Of a stretch of 64,000 nucleotides of DNA, positions 60,904 to 64,000 are shown in pieces. A program made the translations under genes and the position numbers. Position 1 is the first letter of the stretch, and every line of letters begins with the position of its first letter. Source of the stretch: Nitrospiraceae bacterium (GTDB lineage: Bacteria > Nitrospirota > Nitrospiria > Nitrospirales > Nitrospiraceae). The notes beneath the pieces are model-generated. The model searched no databases, was not told where the DNA came from, and worked only from the letters and a program-made list of their open reading frames with translations. The stretch spans positions 62,001 through 126,000 of the forward strand of contig DASPUC010000020.1 in NCBI GenBank assembly GCA_035623075.1, read 5' to 3'.

Positions 60904-61754
60904 GGCTTTCTCGGAGGGAGCCGTTCGCTGAGGACAGGAAATTTGGCCTGTCCCACGCCAAAATTCCCGCTGGCAGGATCAGCCGCGACCACTCGCAATG
61001 TAATGCCGTCCGGCGCATCTTTGAGAACCGGCACAAAAAACGGTGCTTCAAAGCTGGCTTGTTCCCCGCTATAAAACATCTGAAGCCGTTCAATCACCCG
61101 ATCCCCGATCAACACTTCCCCATAGATATGAGCCTTGCGCGAATCCCAATCCCCATGCGGCCGCACAAGCGCGCCGGAGAGTGTCCGCACAGAGGCTCTG
61201 AGAAGAACGTCGTCCTTCGCGATCAAGGATTCGCCTGGTTTGGGATGTTCGATTTGAATGATATAGCCGTACAGATGCAGCACGATCCCGTCGTGCGTCA
61301 GGTCATGGCCGGGAATCAGCCAAACGGTTTTCGAAACCCGTTGCGCAGATGCTGGATAGGCCAACGGTCCCTCGGCAGTTACTTCAACCAGGGTCGGGCG
61401 GGTGAATTCGAGTGTTGCCGTGAAAGCGGCAGCTGGTCCGGAACTGTAGCGGGGTTCACCCATCACATGCGGTGTCCGCATGATTTGGTTTTGGTCGCCG
61501 GCCTCGCCCTGCTGGAGGCCAGTCGCGAGAATTTCCTTTGTGGCGACATCAGTGATCGTGACTCGTGCCCCTCCCACGTCTTTTCCCAAGACCATCGAGC
61601 CATGAGCCACGACACGCACGAGGATAATCGTCGGTTTCGGATCATTGAGATGCAGATCGGGAGGTGGCTCGCCTTCTGCGGGGATTGCAAGACAAGGAAG
61701 AGGGGTGAGAATCAGAGCGGCTAGAAGGAGAAAAAGAAAAGCTCCTCGATTCAT
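60900..61754 (-). CDS. Secreted protein of unknown function
   Basis: 284 residues. The signal peptide is FLFLLLAALILTPLPCLAIP; the Cys in LTPLPC could be a weak lipobox. The mature part is beta-rich, with VGGARVTITDVATKEILATG, FTATLEFTRPTLVEVTAEGP, a His-containing LHLYGYIIQIEHPKPG and repeated strand patterns. These resemble Ig-like periplasmic domains, but I recognise no named family. Its ATG overlaps the metG stop (ATGA), and the exported methyltransferase overlaps its own stop, so the three genes form one unit. Confidence 0.7.
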   Translation of the reverse strand: MNRGAFLFLLLAALILTPLPCLAIPAEGEPPPDLHLNDPKPTIILVRVVAHGSMVLGKDVGGARVTITDVATKEILATGLQQGEAGDQNQIMRTPHVMGEPRYSSGPAAAFTATLEFTRPTLVEVTAEGPLAYPASAQRVSKTVWLIPGHDLTHDGIVLHLYGYIIQIEHPKPGESLIAKDDVLLRASVRTLSGALVRPHGDWDSRKAHIYGEVLIGDRVIERLQMFYSGEQASFEAPFFVPVLKDAPDGITLRVVAADPASGNFGVGQAKFPVLSERLPPRKP

Positions 61755-63847
61755 TTGACTTTGGTGCCTGGGTCGACCTCTTCGAGAATCGTGATCAGTC
61801 CTCGTACGTCACTATCTCCTGCGGCCAGGACCATTCCCTGCGATTCAATGCCCATGAGCTTTGCCGGCTTGAGGTTCGCGACGATCACGATCGTTTTCCC
61901 GACCAAGGCTTCGGGCTCGTATTTCTTCCCGATACCGGCCACGATCTGCCGCTGTTCATTCCCGATGGAGACTTGAAGCTTGAGTAGCTTCTCCGACTTA
62001 GGAACTCGCTCGGCCGTCAGGACCTTGGCGGTCTTGAGCTGAACTTTCTGGAAGTCGTCGATGGTGATCTGTGCTGGAGCAGGGGCTTGAGGCGCGGGGC
62101 TAGAGGCGCTAGGCGACAGGGGTTGAGACTGGGGTGAAGAGGTTACATCGCTCACGGTCTTAGCTCCTTGTGGTTTTTTTGTTCCAGCATCTGCGAGGCC
62201 TTTCTCTTTCACTTTAGCCGACTCCTTCAGCCCAATCGGAATAGTCTCTGTCCCAATTGCAATTCGAGGAATCAGAGGCTTTCCTTTAGCGATTCGAACG
62301 CCCGGGAGTAGCTTATCGTATTCTAGCTTCCTATCGTTAATTCGTGGGTTCAACCCCAGTTGCCGTGCCATTTCAACTGCTGTAGTAGGCATGAATGGAT
62401 ACAATACCGGGATGATGAATACCAATGCTTTTGCCACACGATGTAGAATGCTGTGGAGCCGGTCTCTGTCCTCTGCTCTCTTGGCTAGAGTCCAAGTCGC
62501 TGTCTTGTCTATGTACTGATCACATAGCTGGATCAATTCCCACATGCTTTCAAGGGCCCGATTGAAACGCAGGTCCCTTATGTGTGACATCGCCAACCCA
62601 GTCAATTCACCTATGCCATGTTCCAACTGATTGGCCAACTCATCTTTGGGCGCACTGCCTGGAGGAATCATGCCTTGAGTGAACCGTTCGATCATGGTGA
62701 GTGTTCGGCTGAGTAGATTTCCGAGGCCATCGGCCAATTCACTGTTGATGCGACCAATCAACGCCTCTCGTGAGAAGTCGCCATCCTGACCAAACGGGAC
62801 TTCGCGAAGAAGAAAGTATCGAAACGCGTCCGAGCCGAACTCGTCGATAATCTTGTTCGGATCCACAACATTCCCTCGGCTCTTTGACATCTTTTCACCG
62901 TTCACCGTCCACCAGCCATGAGCAAAAATAGTTGTCGGGAGTTCGAGGCCCAAGGCCATCAGCATCGTGGACCAGTAAACGGCGTGAGTTGTGAGAATGT
63001 CCTTGCCAACGAGATGGATAACCTTGTGCTCCGCATTACCAGTGGTCGGCCAGAATGTTGCGTCTCTTGGATTTAGATATTCCAAAGCAGAAATGTAGTT
63101 GACCAGGGCGTCGAACCAGACATAGGTCACATAGTTGGGATCAAACGGTAGTTTAATCCCCCACGATAGCCGAGATACCGGCCGTGAAATAGACAGATTT
63201 TCCAACCGATGCTTTTCGAGAAAACTTAGAACTTCATTGAATCGGGACGACGGACGAATGAAGCTTGTGGGGGTATCGGCTAGACCTGGGTGGGCCTTCA
63301 TATGATCGAGGAGCCTCTTTTGATAGTCGCTCATCCGAAAAAAATAGTTGCGCTCGCTCAGTTGTTCGACCGGGCGCTTGCATTCAGGACAGAGTCCATC
63401 TGTCACATCCTTGTTAGTCCAAAATCTCTCATCAAATGTGCAGTACCAGCCTGTATACCATTCCGGATAAATTAGCCGGTTGCCATTTTCATCTCTTGTG
63501 TCATGAAGCCGTTGAAGACAGCGCTGAACGATCTCTTTGTGTTTGGCATCTGTCGTTCTGATGAACGCATTGTTCGAGATGTTCAAGCGCTTCCACAGCT
63601 CCTGAAATCGCGGCACCATAACGTCGCAATACTTTTGCGGGTCAATACCGGCCCTGGCAGCAGCTTGTTGCACTTTTTGTCCGTGTTCATCGACTCCTGT
63701 TAAAAAGAAGACATCGTAAGGCAACAATTGGCTGTAGTATCGCGCGAGCACGTCGGCTGCCACCGTCGTATAGGCGTGGCCGATGTGCGGCACGTCGTTT
63801 ACGTAATAGATCGGCGTGGTGATGTAGAAGGTGTTCGGCGCGCTCAT
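61751..63847 (-). CDS. metG: Methionyl-tRNA synthetase
   Basis: 698 residues. The class I HIGH motif is HIGHAYTTV at residues 21 to 24 and the KMSKS motif is at 319 to 323 (GEKMSKSRGNVVDP). Cysteines of a zinc knuckle lie in WYCTFDERFW and GLCPECKRPVEQL. After the anticodon-binding helices there is a Pro/Ser/Ala-rich linker (residues about 565 to 588) and a C-terminal tRNA-binding domain (ITIDDFQKVQLKTAKVL). Base composition in the middle of the gene is clearly lower in G+C than on both sides. Confidence 0.96.
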   Translation of the reverse strand: MSAPNTFYITTPIYYVNDVPHIGHAYTTVAADVLARYYSQLLPYDVFFLTGVDEHGQKVQQAAARAGIDPQKYCDVMVPRFQELWKRLNISNNAFIRTTDAKHKEIVQRCLQRLHDTRDENGNRLIYPEWYTGWYCTFDERFWTNKDVTDGLCPECKRPVEQLSERNYFFRMSDYQKRLLDHMKAHPGLADTPTSFIRPSSRFNEVLSFLEKHRLENLSISRPVSRLSWGIKLPFDPNYVTYVWFDALVNYISALEYLNPRDATFWPTTGNAEHKVIHLVGKDILTTHAVYWSTMLMALGLELPTTIFAHGWWTVNGEKMSKSRGNVVDPNKIIDEFGSDAFRYFLLREVPFGQDGDFSREALIGRINSELADGLGNLLSRTLTMIERFTQGMIPPGSAPKDELANQLEHGIGELTGLAMSHIRDLRFNRALESMWELIQLCDQYIDKTATWTLAKRAEDRDRLHSILHRVAKALVFIIPVLYPFMPTTAVEMARQLGLNPRINDRKLEYDKLLPGVRIAKGKPLIPRIAIGTETIPIGLKESAKVKEKGLADAGTKKPQGAKTVSDVTSSPQSQPLSPSASSPAPQAPAPAQITIDDFQKVQLKTAKVLTAERVPKSEKLLKLQVSIGNEQRQIVAGIGKKYEPEALVGKTIVIVANLKPAKLMGIESQGMVLAAGDSDVRGLITILEEVDPGTKVK

Positions 63848-63885
63848 AGTCGAGTGAAAAGATAACAGGTTGGTGCCGACGAAAG

Positions 63886-64000
63886 CTAGGCTGGGAGCGA
63901 CGCGGACTGCGGCATCACTGCGTCTCGTAAGCGGAGAAGAATCGTCTCCAATGCCATATGCAAATTGAGGTGGCGGGTCGCATTCTGCTCCGTTGTCTCG
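63886..64000 (-). CDS. holB: DNA polymerase III delta' subunit, C-terminal end (partial)
   Basis: Only the last 37 codons are in the window. They read NATRHLNLHMALETILLRLR plus a short tail, which fits the end of HolB (N-x-x-x-x-L-x-x-E-x-L-L-L-R-L pattern). Position directly upstream of metG on the same strand agrees with a common bacterial order (tmk-holB-metG). The rest of the clamp-loader domain lies beyond the window, so identity is moderately sure. Confidence 0.6.
   Translation of the reverse strand, partial: ETTEQNATRHLNLHMALETILLRLRDAVMPQSASLPA

Noticed and set aside
61700-63885. A possible SAM or T-box element around metG
   Set aside because: metG starts only 38 bases after holB and no aptamer-like conserved core is visible.

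Overview
The window looks like chromosome from a Gram-negative, LPS-making bacterium. My best guess is the Nitrospirota, genus Nitrospira or a close relative. The guess rests on gene content (kdsC, a heptosyltransferase, TonB-dependent transport, archaeal-type class I aldolase next to class I FBPase, PIN/TRAM-ispD-ispF-cysE order, holB-metG) and on remembered gene neighbourhoods. No 16S or other marker is present to prove it. I see no tRNA, rRNA, CRISPR array, transposase or phage gene.

Region 1 (1 to about 33.8 kb, all plus strand) is a large surface-polysaccharide (O-antigen/EPS) locus. Many genes overlap by 4 to 14 bp (ATGA or GTGA junctions). It encodes about a dozen glycosyltransferases (GT2, GT4, CgeB-like, GT25), nine methyltransferase-like proteins, three glutamine-dependent asparagine-synthetase-like amidotransferases, a NodU-type carbamoyltransferase, an acyltransferase-3, a Wzx-type flippase, a WbpV-like reductase, a WbpL/WecA-like initiating transferase and one O-antigen ligase/polymerase-family protein. 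The likely product is an undecaprenyl-linked glycan carrying amide, methyl, carbamoyl and acyl decorations. Export and chain-length genes (Wza, Wzc, Wzz) are not in the window.

Region 2 (33.8 to 41.3 kb) supplies sugars and core: a GT9 heptosyltransferase, a WbpM-like 4,6-dehydratase, kdsC, manC and an algC-like phosphomannomutase. WbpM, WbpV and WbpL together suggest that the first sugar is made from UDP-QuiNAc or a related sugar.

Region 3 (41.3 to 48.7 kb) is mostly housekeeping: a DUF3108 protein, FBPase, class I fructose-bisphosphate aldolase, a Do/HtrA protease, a PIN/TRAM membrane protein, ispD, ispF and cysE. The aldolase gene is broken by an exact 7-bp tandem duplication. Removing one copy restores a perfect family C-terminus.

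Region 4 (48.8 to 64 kb) has mixed strands: a PsiF protein, truA, an AMIN/amidase_3 cell-wall amidase, a NYN-domain protein, TatD and DAHP synthase. A possible metal-handling group follows: a His-rich exported peptide, a TonB-dependent receptor, a very short TonB-C protein, a PAP2 phosphatase, a G3E GTPase and a CDF cation exporter. A minus-strand run closes the window: an exported methyltransferase, a secreted protein, metG and the end of holB.

The observations most worth checking are the aldolase duplication, the three amidotransferases (one with a changed active-site motif) together with the carbamoyltransferase, and the short TonB-C protein that carries a TonB-box-like motif beside its receptor.
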